From NCBI GenBank assembly GCA_031963005.1, contig JASSUL010000001.1, positions 186,001 through 250,000 on the forward strand: DNA of 64,000 nt. The letters run 5' to 3'. A model generated the notes under the pieces. That model searched no databases, was not told where the DNA came from, and saw nothing but the letters and a program-made list of their open reading frames with translations. The stretch comes from JASSUD01 sp031963005 (lineage in GTDB: Bacteria; Pseudomonadota; Gammaproteobacteria; Burkholderiales; Burkholderiaceae). The position numbers and the translations under genes were made by a program. Shown piece by piece: positions 15,998-26,400 of this stretch. The first letter of the stretch is position 1. The number at the start of each line of letters is the position of its first letter.

Positions 15998-18703
15998 ATG
16001 ATGAAGAACATCGTCCTTTTCTCCGACGCCACAGGTTATGGTTCTCGCAATATAAATAAAACCAATGTTTGGCGTCTATTCCAAGCGATTGATCAGACGA
16101 AAGCGAATCAACTTGCTATGTATGATGATGGTATTGGGATGTCTTCCAACAAATACCTCGCAGCTATTAGCAGTGCCTTTGGATTTGGGCTTAAACGGAA
16201 TGTAATTAATCTGTATAAGTTTGTGTGCCGGAATTATGAAAAAGGTGACCATATATATGGATTTGGATTTAGCCGCGGCGCTTTCACTATCCGTATCCTT
16301 GTTGATCTCATTGCAACAGAAGGATTGATTCCTTTCCGCTCAGGTGAAGAACTCCACCGCTATGCGGCAGCTGCATATAGACAATATCGTTCCAAAAAAT
16401 TTACTACCTGGAGCCCCATTATCTTTGTTATGCGAGGCTTACGCGATGCGTTACTTGCTATTAGAGACGGGATTAAGGGCTATGAACCCTACTGTAAAAT
16501 TGCAGAGCAAACAAAGGCCATGGGTCGAGCAGCAATCCCCATCCAATTTCTTGGCCTCTGGGATACCGTAGAAGCATATGGAATGCCCATTAAAGAATTA
16601 AAACGAGGCATTGACTGGGTCATTTGTCCCATGCTATCTGATGACTTTATCCTCTCACCGCTGGTTCAGCGGGCGTGTCATGCTCTTTCCTTAGATGATG
16701 AACGTGCGACCTTCCATCCTATTTTATGGGACGAAGTGGCTGAGGCTCGCATGGTTGCAAATCACCAGGTTTCAGCTAATCGCCTCACACAGGTATGGTT
16801 TGCTGGAGCGCATAGCAATGTAGGCGGTGGATATCCAGAAGATCAACTGTCTTTGGTATCACTCGATTGGATAATGGCACAGGCCAGGGATAATGGTCTC
16901 ATCCTCAATGAGAAAGCTATTGCCCAAATCAGAGCCATGAAATCCCCCTATGCACGTTTATATGATTCGCGTGCGGGTTTTGCTGCTTATTACCGTTATT
17001 CTCCCCGCCGAATATCTATTAAACAGGACCAAGAAAGAGCTCCTATCATTCATGGCAGCACAGTAATGCGCATGGTGTATGGCTCGGACAGCTATGCGCC
17101 GATATCGCTACCACGCGAGTTTTGGGTGTTGGCGCCAGATGGAGAACTACTCCCCATAGAGAGCACTCCCTCATCGCTCAAGATAGATGTAAATAAGAGA
17201 TTAGCGGCTGATACTCCGCCTCCGACAAAAATGAAGGGCAGCACCACTGCGGAAAAAGCTCTGCTAACTGCAGCGATTGAGCAGCTTGCTCGGCCAAACT
17301 GGCAAGCAATCGGTTTGGTTTGGGATACCGTATTTTTGCGGCGATGTCTGTATTTTTGTACAGTAGGGCTAACCGTTGGCCTGGCCCTATATCCTTGGTT
17401 CTGCGATTTTTTTGCGCAAACCGTACATAACTTAGTGGCCAATATTCCTTTTGTTGGGAGCTATCTCGCAACAAAATGGGAATCTCAGTCTTATGGGCCT
17501 ATCACTAGCATTATTAATATGTTTAGCGCCATCCTTCCGAGCTACATCACACCTTGGAAAGAGGCGCTCGAAAGTCACCCTCTCGAATTTGGCATAATGG
17601 CATTGGCCATTATGGTAAGCCTTTCTATGGAAGCGGCTCTACAAGTGCAGATTCGCGCTCGCGCTCGACTTGTGTGGCATAAATCTTTGCAACCGGAATA
17701 TGTTCAACAGTATAAAGAGGAACCAAAAGGCAAATACAATATTGCCCTGTTTATGCTAGCTATCGCGATTGCTTTTTTGGCTTTTACAGGGATATGTGGT
17801 GCAAGTTTCTCTATTAAAACAGAATTTAGTATCCTTATTGCGATGCTATTTCTTTTATTAGGGATACATAGCTTAGCCCAGCGACCCATTTCACAATCGA
17901 AAACAAAGACGATCCAAAGTACTTTCATGCTTTCAGTGGCTAGATTGCTGCGCTGTAACTGGTTACTGCAGAGTATCTACAAATGGAGTTTTCAGCGCAT
18001 TGTACCTATCCTATTCGCACTACTATTCTTAATCGTAATATGGAGCATTGGCAACCGGTTTTTATTTGATACGGTTAGTGCGGGCGGGCAATTCTGCAAA
18101 GGTAGTCCTCCTAGCGACATAATCAAAGTCAGCAAGCGCACCACAAGCAATGGCCTCTTTCATACTGATCAAATATGCTGGGCATCTGGACTGCTCCTTA
18201 AAAAAGGTCGACATTACCGCATCACGCTGACGACCCCTGGTGATTGGTTCGAAGGGAGCACTCATACCGATATAGCTGGATTTCCTGCCTATCGCTATAG
18301 CCACCTTCTAGCAACACCCTTAAAGCGTTGGTGGCGAGAGAATTGGTTTAAACCCATTGCCCGAATTGGTGCGGTTGGCAACGACGAATATGTCTTAAAT
18401 TCGAAGGATGAATTTGAGACATATAGCCATTTTTCGTGTCCTGTTTGCACTAAACAGATTAGGCAGTGCAATATGCATAACAAGATAAGCAGCGACCTTG
18501 CTGCAAAATGCATGGCTTTGTACCCCATATCGGATAACCGCAAGGTAGTGGTAAGCGAGATTAAGGCACGTACTACAGGAGAGTTATTCCTATATGTAAA
18601 CGATGCTGTACTCATGTTACCTAAGACCACCCTTTTTTTCTCCAATAATAGAGGCACCGCTAAAGTAACGGTCGAGCCGATGTTTGCACCACCCCAGCAT
18701 TGA
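15998..18703 (+). CDS. DUF2235 (Tle1-like) alpha/beta-hydrolase with C-terminal membrane segments
   Basis: The 901-residue protein starts MMKNIVLFSDATGYGSRNIN at the tandem ATGs at 15998, after AGGTGG; the frame is open 27 nt further upstream. The N-terminal half (to about residue 370) is the DUF2235/T6SS Tle1 catalytic domain: FSDATGYG, GFGFSRGA with nucleophile Ser92, GLWDTVEAYG, and WFAGAHSNVGGGY with the likely catalytic His. Characterised Tle1 proteins are phospholipases delivered by type VI secretion. The second half holds about five hydrophobic segments (roughly residues 447-468, 530-550, 577-600, 605-625, 665-690) and a soluble tail with Cys pairs, unlike secreted Tle1. No vgrG, immunity or T6SS gene is nearby. 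It may be a membrane-anchored lipase; function is inferred from the domain only. Confidence 0.85.
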   Translation: MMKNIVLFSDATGYGSRNINKTNVWRLFQAIDQTKANQLAMYDDGIGMSSNKYLAAISSAFGFGLKRNVINLYKFVCRNYEKGDHIYGFGFSRGAFTIRILVDLIATEGLIPFRSGEELHRYAAAAYRQYRSKKFTTWSPIIFVMRGLRDALLAIRDGIKGYEPYCKIAEQTKAMGRAAIPIQFLGLWDTVEAYGMPIKELKRGIDWVICPMLSDDFILSPLVQRACHALSLDDERATFHPILWDEVAEARMVANHQVSANRLTQVWFAGAHSNVGGGYPEDQLSLVSLDWIMAQARDNGLILNEKAIAQIRAMKSPYARLYDSRAGFAAYYRYSPRRISIKQDQERAPIIHGSTVMRMVYGSDSYAPISLPREFWVLAPDGELLPIESTPSSLKIDVNKRLAADTPPPTKMKGSTTAEKALLTAAIEQLARPNWQAIGLVWDTVFLRRCLYFCTVGLTVGLALYPWFCDFFAQTVHNLVANIPFVGSYLATKWESQSYGPITSIINMFSAILPSYITPWKEALESHPLEFGIMALAIMVSLSMEAALQVQIRARARLVWHKSLQPEYVQQYKEEPKGKYNIALFMLAIAIAFLAFTGICGASFSIKTEFSILIAMLFLLLGIHSLAQRPISQSKTKTIQSTFMLSVARLLRCNWLLQSIYKWSFQRIVPILFALLFLIVIWSIGNRFLFDTVSAGGQFCKGSPPSDIIKVSKRTTSNGLFHTDQICWASGLLLKKGRHYRITLTTPGDWFEGSTHTDIAGFPAYRYSHLLATPLKRWWRENWFKPIARIGAVGNDEYVLNSKDEFETYSHFSCPVCTKQIRQCNMHNKISSDLAAKCMALYPISDNRKVVVSEIKARTTGELFLYVNDAVLMLPKTTLFFSNNRGTAKVTVEPMFAPPQH

Positions 18704-19147
18704 TGCTGGTTTCATATTTCGCTTTGTATACCGAAACAACGATCAATCATCTGGCGTAGGGATAACTGTCCCGGGTTTAAGTTTCGGCATAACGTTTTAT
18801 CTCTCTCGAGTTGGCCTTGCGTAAACTGATGATGCGGTCAGCATCCCCTCTACAAAAACTTAGGAATATGTTTTATACACAAAATAGGCAATTTATCAAC
18901 TTATCAAGTGTTTATCGTATGTCCATGGCGATCATTCCAGGCCATAGCGTTCGTGTCTCAGCACAATATGTTTTAATATACTAAAATACACTAAGAAATC
19001 AGAGTACTACGCAGAGCACTACGCAGCAGAGCGCTACACCAACCTTGAATGGCGTTCATGGCACTCCTCTAAACCCTAGTGGCACACTTTTCTACAGACC
19101 GTCTCTGTCATCTCACTTCTTCTTATTCGCTTAATTAATCTCTATCT
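18704..19147. other. Intergenic region upstream of efp with an inverted repeat
   Basis: No gene is seen. CCGAAAC near 18730 and GTTTCGG near 18783 form an inverted pair, and the enclosed TAGGGATAACTGT (reverse complement ACAGTTATCCCTA) recurs near 37858-37870 next to GCCGAAAC. This marks a second interspersed repeat type. earP, which is often beside efp in Burkholderia, is not here. Confidence 0.5.
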
Positions 19148-19705
19148 ATGAAAACCGCACAGGAAACCCGCGCAGGCAACGTTATCATGGTCAATGGTCA
19201 GCCCATGGTCGTACAAAAAGCGGAATACAACAAATCTGGTCGCAACTCTGCTGTTGTTAAAATGAAGCTACGTAACCTCCTCAATGGCAGCGTCACGGAA
19301 ATGGTATACAAAGCCGATGAAAAATTTGAAGTCGTCATCCTAGAGCGCAAAGAGGCACAATATTCGTATTTTGCTGATCCGATGTATGTATTTATGGATA
19401 CGGACTATCAGCAATATGAAGTAGAGAAAGTCGATCTAGGCGATACGCTCCATTACCTCGAAGACGGCATGTCCTGCGAAATCGTTTTTTACAATGACAA
19501 AGCTATCTCGGTAGAACTGCCAACCACCGTGGTACGCGAAATCGGTTATACCGAACCTGCCATTAAAGGCGATACGGTTTCTGGCAAAGTTATGAAGAGC
19601 GCCAAACTGGTCAGTGGCCTGGAATTACAAGTTCCTCTCTTCTGCACGATCGGTGACAAGATTGAAGTGGATACTCGTACACACGAGTATCGTGGTCGTG
19701 CTTAA
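19148..19705 (+). CDS. efp: Elongation factor P (arginine-32 type)
   Basis: EF-P relieves ribosome stalling at polyproline stretches. At 185 residues with three beta-barrel domains it matches the family. The modification loop reads EYNKSGRNSAVV with Arg32 at the tip; in Burkholderia, Pseudomonas and Neisseria this residue is rhamnosylated by EarP, whereas E. coli has a lysylated Lys34. The C-terminal signature segment DKIEVDTRTHEYRGRA is typical. earP is not adjacent, so it must lie elsewhere if the system is intact. A strong terminator follows at 19734. Confidence 0.97.
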   Translation: MKTAQETRAGNVIMVNGQPMVVQKAEYNKSGRNSAVVKMKLRNLLNGSVTEMVYKADEKFEVVILERKEAQYSYFADPMYVFMDTDYQQYEVEKVDLGDTLHYLEDGMSCEIVFYNDKAISVELPTTVVREIGYTEPAIKGDTVSGKVMKSAKLVSGLELQVPLFCTIGDKIEVDTRTHEYRGRA

Positions 19706-19733
19706 AAAAGCTATTTGCTGTCGCAATACTCAA

Positions 19734-19773
19734 AAATAAGGCCTGATTACCAATATGCAATCAGGCCTTATTT
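19734..19773 (+). terminator. Rho-independent terminator after efp
   Basis: AAATAAGGCCTGATT and AATCAGGCCTTATTT are exact arms around a 10-nt loop, starting 29 bp after the efp stop. Confidence 0.8.
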
Positions 19774-19795
19774 CTGCGCATCGATTTTTCTGACA

Positions 19796-19868
19796 TTAGA
19801 CTTCTTTCGAAACCCTGTAACGGCGTCATTCCTCCCAACCCGCAGTAGGTTGGTGGTGACGAAGGCTA
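19796..19868. repeat. MITE-like repeat, single end
   Basis: The segment begins TTAGACTTCTTTCGAAACC, continues CTGTAACGGCGTCATTC and ends GGTTGGTGGTGACGAAGG. It closely matches the reverse complement of the right side of the element at 21147-21349 (terminus plus about 70 bp). Confidence 0.65.
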
Positions 19869-20021
19869 TCAAGCCCGCCTAAACCCTATTTTGCGGGCTG
19901 CTATGCTTCAATAGCATTAAATAACGCGAACAACTTAAATGGTTGGGTTATAGTCATTGTATGATTCAGCAAAACTGCTTATCTCGTTTGCCTTTTTCCC
20001 CATCTCTCCATTTCTATAAAA

Positions 20022-21131
20022 ATGCGTATTCTCGGCATAGAAAGCTCCTGTGATGAAACTGGGGTAGCGCTCTACGATACTCGATATGGCCTGCTTGCGC
20101 AGGCGCTCCATTCTCAGGTAGATGTCCATGCCTTACATGGCGGTGTTGTCCCTGAACTGGCAGCACGAGATCATATTCGGCGCGGGCTGCCTTTACTCAA
20201 GGAGGTCCTCGACACGGCACAGGCAGCGCCCGCTTCTATTGACGCTATTGCCTTTACGCAAGGCCCTGGTCTAGCAGGGGCGTTATTAGTCGGTGCGGGA
20301 TTAGCCAATAGCTTGGCGCTAGCTTGGAATAAGCCGGTTATGGGCATTCATCATCTTGAAGGGCATTTGCTTTCTCCTTTAATCACCACGGCGCCTACGC
20401 TTTTATTTCCTAAGCACCTTCCGCTCTCTTCAGCAGCTCCGCTTCACTCTGTGACAAAGGCAGCGCACGGTACCGAATCTTCCTCTTTGACCTTTCCTTT
20501 TATTGCACTCTTAGTCTCTGGGGGACACACACAGCTTATGCGTGTAGAGCATGTCGGCCAATACACTTTACTTGGCGAAACGCTAGATGATGCAGCCGGC
20601 GAAGCCTTTGATAAAACGGCGAAATTAATCGGTCTAGGCTATCCTGGTGGCGCAGCGCTCTCGGAGCTTGCCTTACAGGGTCATCCTGGCGCTATCGTTC
20701 TTCCTCGCCCTATGCTGCATTCTGGTGATTTAGATTTTAGTTTTAGTGGTTTAAAAACCGCGGTGCTCACCCAAGTACGCAAATACGGCAGACCGCTGAC
20801 GCATCAGGAACGTGCGGATCTGGCATGCGGGTTTGTCGATGCCGCCGTAGAAGTACTGGTCTCAAAATCGCTCAAAGCCCTCAAACAAACGGGATTAAAA
20901 CAGCTGGTAGTCGCAGGCGGAGTAGGTGCCAATAAGCAATTGCGACAAGCCTTGCACGCCGCAACCCGCGCAGTGGGTAAAATGGTGCACTACCCTGCCC
21001 CAGAGCTATGCACAGACAATGGTGCGATGATTGCATTTGCTGCAGCGATGCGTCTCTATCAGTGGCCTGAGCAGGCACGCAAAGACTATGCTTTTACAGT
21101 AAGGCCGCGCTGGGATTTAGCCGAAATTTAA
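20022..21131 (+). CDS. tsaD: tRNA N6-adenosine threonylcarbamoyltransferase TsaD
   Basis: TsaD transfers threonylcarbamoyl from TC-AMP to A37 of ANN-decoding tRNAs, working with TsaB and TsaE. Motifs: GIESSCDET (residues 5-13), HGGVVPELAARDH, the metal-binding GIHHLEGHL, SGGHTQLM, GGVGANKQLR and NGAMIAFA. At 369 residues it is about 30 longer than E. coli TsaD; the excess lies between GHLLSPL and FPFIALLVSGGHT, a loop rich in Ser/Ala/Leu. tsaB is also in this window at 52151-52951. The gene is flanked on both sides by copies of a MITE-like repeat. Confidence 0.97.
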   Translation: MRILGIESSCDETGVALYDTRYGLLAQALHSQVDVHALHGGVVPELAARDHIRRGLPLLKEVLDTAQAAPASIDAIAFTQGPGLAGALLVGAGLANSLALAWNKPVMGIHHLEGHLLSPLITTAPTLLFPKHLPLSSAAPLHSVTKAAHGTESSSLTFPFIALLVSGGHTQLMRVEHVGQYTLLGETLDDAAGEAFDKTAKLIGLGYPGGAALSELALQGHPGAIVLPRPMLHSGDLDFSFSGLKTAVLTQVRKYGRPLTHQERADLACGFVDAAVEVLVSKSLKALKQTGLKQLVVAGGVGANKQLRQALHAATRAVGKMVHYPAPELCTDNGAMIAFAAAMRLYQWPEQARKDYAFTVRPRWDLAEI

Positions 21132-21146
21132 AGCGCTATAAAAAAT

Positions 21147-21349
21147 AGATCTCTTTCGCAACCTAGTAGCCAGGTGGTGACGAAGGAACCCCAACATGCA
21201 CGCCATGGCGTCCTGGATGATCTGCTTACGATTATCTAAAAGCAAAAATGAAAAGTCAGCAGTACGCATGTTGGGGTTCCTTCGTCACCACCAACCTACC
21301 ACACTAGCTGGGAAGAATGACGCCGATACAGGGTTGCGAAAGAGGTCTA
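21147..21349. mobile_element. MITE-like non-autonomous element (about 200 bp)
   Basis: Terminal inverted repeats read GATCTCTTTCGCAACC at the left and the reverse complement of GACCTCTTTCGCAACC at the right. Inside are perfect 27-bp inverted arms (21173-21199 and 21266-21292) beginning GGTGGTGACGAAGGAACCCC. There is no coding capacity. Related ends occur at 19796, 23167 and 37415. The ends resemble IS5-group termini, but the parent element is not in this window. Confidence 0.7.
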
Positions 21350-21397
21350 ATATAAACGCAGATTAAATACAGAGATCTACCAATACAGATCCCTCAT

Positions 21398-22864
21398 TTA
21401 TGCAGGCTGCGCAACGCGCTCCCCATATAAATCGTGTCCGTTCGCTTCTGCAATCTTCACAAAAATAAATTCTCCGACTCGAGGCGGCGGTAAAGAAGAC
21501 ATTTCGCGCGCAGGCAGTGCCGTTTTAGCTCCTTTTTTTCTGGACGCAGCCGCTAGCGATGCGGGGCGAATATAGACGACGCCATCGATTTCTGGCGCAT
21601 CGGCAAAAGAACGCCCCACTGCGCCCTCTGGACCCGCTTCATCGACTAACACCTGCAATACCTGGCCCACTTTGCGTTTTAAACGCTGCGCAGACACGGT
21701 TTCAGCGACTTCCATAAAACGGGCTTGACGTTCTTCACGCACCGCATCAGGCAATGCACCTTCCAATTCATTTGCGCGCGCACCTTCTACAGGAGAATAA
21801 GCAAAACAGCCTACGCGATCTAATTGCGCTTCACGGATAAAATCTAGCAAAGCGTCAAATTCCTCCTCGGTCTCCCCCGGAAAACCTGCAATAAAAGTAC
21901 TGCGCACCGCTAATTCCGGACATACCGAACGCCAAGCTTGAATACGTTCTAAGTTTTTCTCTGCATGTGCAGGGCGTTTCATCCGTTTTAACACTGCCGG
22001 ATGCGCATGTTGGAACGGGATATCTAAATACGGCAGGATATGGCCTTCTGCCATCATAGGCAGCAATTCATCGACATGCGGATAGGGGTAAACATAATGC
22101 AAACGCACCCATGCGCCATAGGACTTTGCTAGCTCCCCCAGTGCATTAACCAATTCCGTCATACGGGTTTTCAGCGGACGGCCCTGCCAGAAGCCCGTAC
22201 GATATTTCACATCGACTCCATACGCGCTGGTGTCTTGAGAAATCACCAGCAGTTCGCGCACCCCGGTTTTGAGCAGATTTTCTGCTTCGATCATCACCTC
22301 GGCAATCGGACGTGAGACGAGATCGCCACGCATAGACGGAATAATGCAAAAGGTACAGCGATGATTACAGCCTTCTGAAATTTTTAAATAGGCGTAATGA
22401 CGGGGAGTCAATTTAATTCCTGAAGGAGGCACTAAATCGATGAAAGGCTCGTGAGGACGCGATAAATGCTGATGCACTACATCCAATACCTCCGCCGTAG
22501 CATGCGGGCCAGTTACTGCGAGTACTTGAGGATGCATGGTCTCTACGACCGTTTTGCCCTCTGCCGTTTTTTTCGCTCCCAAACATCCTGTCACAATCAC
22601 CTTGCCATTGGCATGCAATGCTTCACCGATCGCATCCAAACTCTCCTGTACCGCAGCATCGATAAAACCACAGGTATTGACTACCACTAAATCTGCGCCC
22701 TCATAGGTCGGTGATATTTCATACCCTTCTTGTCGCAACTGCGTGAGGATATTTTCCGAATCCACCAAGGCTTTGGGGCATCCTAAGGAGACAAATCCGA
22801 CCTTTTTCGCCACCTTCGAAGACGTATCGGGGACAGTAATAGGATGGGTAACAGCAGAAGACAT
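21398..22864 (-). CDS. rimO: Ribosomal protein S12 methylthiotransferase RimO
   Basis: RimO is a radical-SAM enzyme that adds a methylthio group to Asp88 of ribosomal protein S12. Start chosen at the ATG at 22864 with GGAATAAG upstream, giving 488 residues. Cysteines of the N-terminal cluster fall in VSLGCPK, NTCGF and TGCLG (about 29, 65, 94); the radical-SAM motif is CNHRCTFC (166-173). The C-terminal TRAM domain is present, and the MiaB-like GFPGETEEEF segment is intact. It is somewhat longer than E. coli RimO (441) with an Ala/Lys-rich insertion near the C-terminus (around SLAAASRKKGAKTALP). It is convergent with tsaD. Confidence 0.96.
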   Translation of the reverse strand: MSSAVTHPITVPDTSSKVAKKVGFVSLGCPKALVDSENILTQLRQEGYEISPTYEGADLVVVNTCGFIDAAVQESLDAIGEALHANGKVIVTGCLGAKKTAEGKTVVETMHPQVLAVTGPHATAEVLDVVHQHLSRPHEPFIDLVPPSGIKLTPRHYAYLKISEGCNHRCTFCIIPSMRGDLVSRPIAEVMIEAENLLKTGVRELLVISQDTSAYGVDVKYRTGFWQGRPLKTRMTELVNALGELAKSYGAWVRLHYVYPYPHVDELLPMMAEGHILPYLDIPFQHAHPAVLKRMKRPAHAEKNLERIQAWRSVCPELAVRSTFIAGFPGETEEEFDALLDFIREAQLDRVGCFAYSPVEGARANELEGALPDAVREERQARFMEVAETVSAQRLKRKVGQVLQVLVDEAGPEGAVGRSFADAPEIDGVVYIRPASLAAASRKKGAKTALPAREMSSLPPPRVGEFIFVKIAEANGHDLYGERVAQPA

Positions 22865-23403
22865 ACAACTTATTCCAAAAAATAAAAACGAAGGCATTCA
22901 CCTCTCTCTTTCCGTTCATACCGTACAGAGCAAAAGCGAATACCAAAGGGGTCAGCGCTTCCCGAACCAAGGAGCTTGACCTATATGGCGATTATATTTG
23001 AGAGCGCTAAAAAAGAAGCACGATGCGAAAGTACAATACGCTATGGTGAAATCCCATTCCTGCACAGAACCTAATGCCTGCAGAGTGGAATCTCTGGTTA
23101 CCATTCGCTATTGTACAGCTCAGAAGAATCTCCCTCACAGGAGATCAGTGTATTTTTCCGCTATTCAATAGACTTCTTTCGAAACCGAGTAGCCAGGAAG
23201 AACACCTATTGAGTGTTCTAGTGGGGCTTGAGTAAACATTCGCTGCGCAAGCCGCTTCGGAAAGTATTTCTGGTTATATTGAGCGAGATAAGTGAAGAAC
23301 AAGATTCAATCGGACATACTGTGCCACACCAAACCATTGAACAAAACCTGCCTCAGAAAACCTGCCTTAAAAAGTCTCCGACAGGTATTTTAAAGGTAAA
23401 TGG
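22865..23403. other. Intergenic region with a MITE-like end
   Basis: No gene is seen in about 540 bases. A partial MITE-like terminus lies at 23167-23200, followed by a small inverted pair GAACAC/GTGTTC near 23200-23218. Confidence 0.5.
23167..23200. repeat. MITE-like repeat, partial end
   Basis: AATAGACTTCTTTCGAAACC followed by GAGTAGCCAGGAAG matches the left end of the elements at 21147 and 37415. Confidence 0.6.
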
Positions 23404-26400
23404 TTAATCAAGAGCCAGAGAAAGCCCTGCGCTATAAAAGCCTTTATCAGATCGAATCAGTAAAGAATTGCTCTTTGTAGTAGAAGAGCGGAACAAACTC
23501 ATCTCCAAAATCGGCCCTGTTTTAAAATCCACCTTATATAACGGGCTCTCACTCTCAGACCAAATATTCCAAAGCTGGATAACTCCCTCTTCATTGGTAG
23601 CCACTAACCACTTTCCAAACAACCCGATTTGAGTAATTTCTCCTGTGTGGCCATGCAATGTTCGAAAGAGCTTTGTTTCTAGACGAGGAGCATATCCCCC
23701 CCCTGCCATCTTCCATATCAAAATATCAGGGCTATTCTCCGCGACACCAGCCATAATCTCTCCATCCATAGAGACTTGAAATAGCCCAATATTCGCATCT
23801 TTAGGACGCTCTAATTCTTCTATTTTAAAATCTCCTTTCGGTCGTACGATCAGCACTTTGCCATCCTCTGGGGATGCAAACCACTGCATATCATCTACAG
23901 AATCTTGTTCTTCAAGCTCATCGTAGCCTAATTGTTCAGCTGCCTTTTTCTCTAATAATAAAAATGCATCCGGATTCTTAAGAACAGAACTAGCCTGTAC
24001 GTCAACATGCTTTATTGGAACCCATACGGGGCTATCATCTCCAAAAAGTTTGATATAGCGGCTATGGTATAGGTAATGAGAGGGCACCGTTTGAAGGGCT
24101 GTGGGGCTCTTTTGCACTTGCGTTTTCTCGCCTGGAGTCGCTAGCTTAAAAGAATGTAAACGCGTCAAACCCTCTGTAGGTTCGTAGACCGAAATCTGAG
24201 CAGCCTCTGCCTTGACAATGATCCGTCCCGTTACCTTACAAATATATGCCGAATCAGAGGGGACATTTAGTTGGCCGAGGTATTTTGTCCGAACCGACAT
24301 TACCGTTGTGCGGCCGACAAGAGGGCTGACTGGTCTTGAGTCCGAAACCATAAAACGTGGCTTCTTACTCGGATCGATTCTCTCAGGTAAAGGGCCCCTT
24401 ATCGCGTTCAAGTTTGATTTGGTCGATGCCATGCTATTGGATGGAAGAGGCATCAGATTTTCTTCCTCAACTAAAGGCGCTGTATCTTCTGTCAACGCTA
24501 TAGTGAGGTTTTCCCTTCTTATGGGGAGCAGGGTCTCGCGCAGCTTGTTCCCATGCGCAGACATTCTTCGAGCTCGAAGGGATGCGTTTTGCAATTCTTC
24601 CCCAACGACTGTCTCCTCGTCTTCGCTCACATCCGTAGAAGCCTCTGCTTTTTCTGGAGTCGGAAACATCAAGGATTGCTTTTTAGCCAAAGGCGGTTTT
24701 GTTGGAGAGGATGAAGCGGTTAAGGATGGCGAAGTTTGGGGAGACTGAGGAGCCTTACGCTTTCCTTTCGAACTTACAGACTCAGCGCCTTCCTCTGAAT
24801 TTATTTCTGCCGCATCGTTCAGCACTGCGGGCACCTGAGAAGGTTGCGATACAGGAATCTCCTGTGCTTTAGCAAGTGTAGGAGGAGGATACAATGGCGC
24901 AGGCTCTTCAACGGGATCTTGTAACGGATCTATCTGTCTGTATTCGAGTTGCGCATTCTCCACTATGGATTCATATAACGGCGGATGGATTTCATCCTGC
25001 TCCTCCATATTTATTTGCTCTTCATTCTCTGGTTGGCGTTGTTCTAAATTCGAGAGAAGAAACGCTAGTATCTGAGCATAGAAGTTCGTTTGTTCTTCCT
25101 GTACTTCCAAAGCAGTGACTTGCTGCTGATCACGTAACTGCTTGAATTCCTGAGTAATATATTCTTTAAAAATATTTCCAAAATCTGCAAGCGCTGTCGT
25201 CAGCACTTCCTGCACATGCTGTTCTATTGCAGCTACATGCGATTGCTGAGATTGCGTCTGCTCTTCCTGACGAAGATGGGCAAATTCTTGCGTAATATGT
25301 TCATTAGTGCTTCTTTTGAGATTTACAAATACTTTCCTGAATTCCTCTTGAGCCTGATTTTGTTTTTCTTCTAAATGTGATTGCCGAGATTCCACTTTCT
25401 TAAGGCCTTGAACGGTCTTTTGCAATAGCCGGCTCTCTTTAAGCCTTTGCTGCTGAGCAGCTTCCCACTCTTGCGTTTGTTCCTGTACGAAATCATTCAA
25501 CTGCTGCTGATGGTTAGCGTATAACTGAGTCAATTCTTTGCCAATATATTCTTTAGTCTTTTTTTCCAAATCGGCTAATGCTTTTACTTCTTGTTCCTCT
25601 CGCGCCTGTTTTTCTTTTTCTGCTACCTGCAATTGCTGGGACTGCAATTCCTTAAGGCCTTCAATGGCATTTTGCAATCGCCCGATCTCTTCAGATTTTT
25701 GCTCCTCAGCATCTTCCCGTATTTGCTTTTCTTGTTGTATAAAATTACTCCACTGCTGCTGATAGTCAGCTTGTAACTGAGTAAGTGTTTTAGCAAGATA
25801 TTCCTTAGTGTCTTTTTCCAAATCTGTATATGCTTGTGCTTGTGCCTCTTTTGCCTCTTGCATCTGTTTTTCTTTTTCTGCTAAATGCAATTGTTTGGAT
25901 TGCAGCATACTTTGCAAGGGCGCTACTTCATTTATATTTATACTATGCGCAATTTCTTGAAACTTATTTTCTAATTGCTCTATTTTTTCTGTAAATGCTA
26001 TTATATACGCTATCCCTTGTGCCTGTTTTTCTGCTTCTGAAAAATAAATTAACTGAGCATATTCGTGTAAATAGCCACCAAGTCTTTGCGCAACCTCTCC
26101 TCTGAAAAATTCTGCAAAGCCTATTAAATCTTGCCTCCAAGCTGCTATCAGCTCTTGCCTTTGCGCTTGTGATACTCCCTCATTCTCACTCTCTAATTTG
26201 CTGAATCTTTTTTCTACTTGTGCAAAACCAGCCACAGTGGATACTTCCGATTGCTGGAGAACCCCCAGCGCATTATCTAATTTTTCTGTCTGCTCTAAAT
26301 GAGCTACCTGGAGGGCTTCTACTCCCTTCTCTAATTTTTCTCCCTGTTTTTCTACTTGTACCAAACCAACCTTAGTGGATGCGTCCAATTGCTGGAGAAT

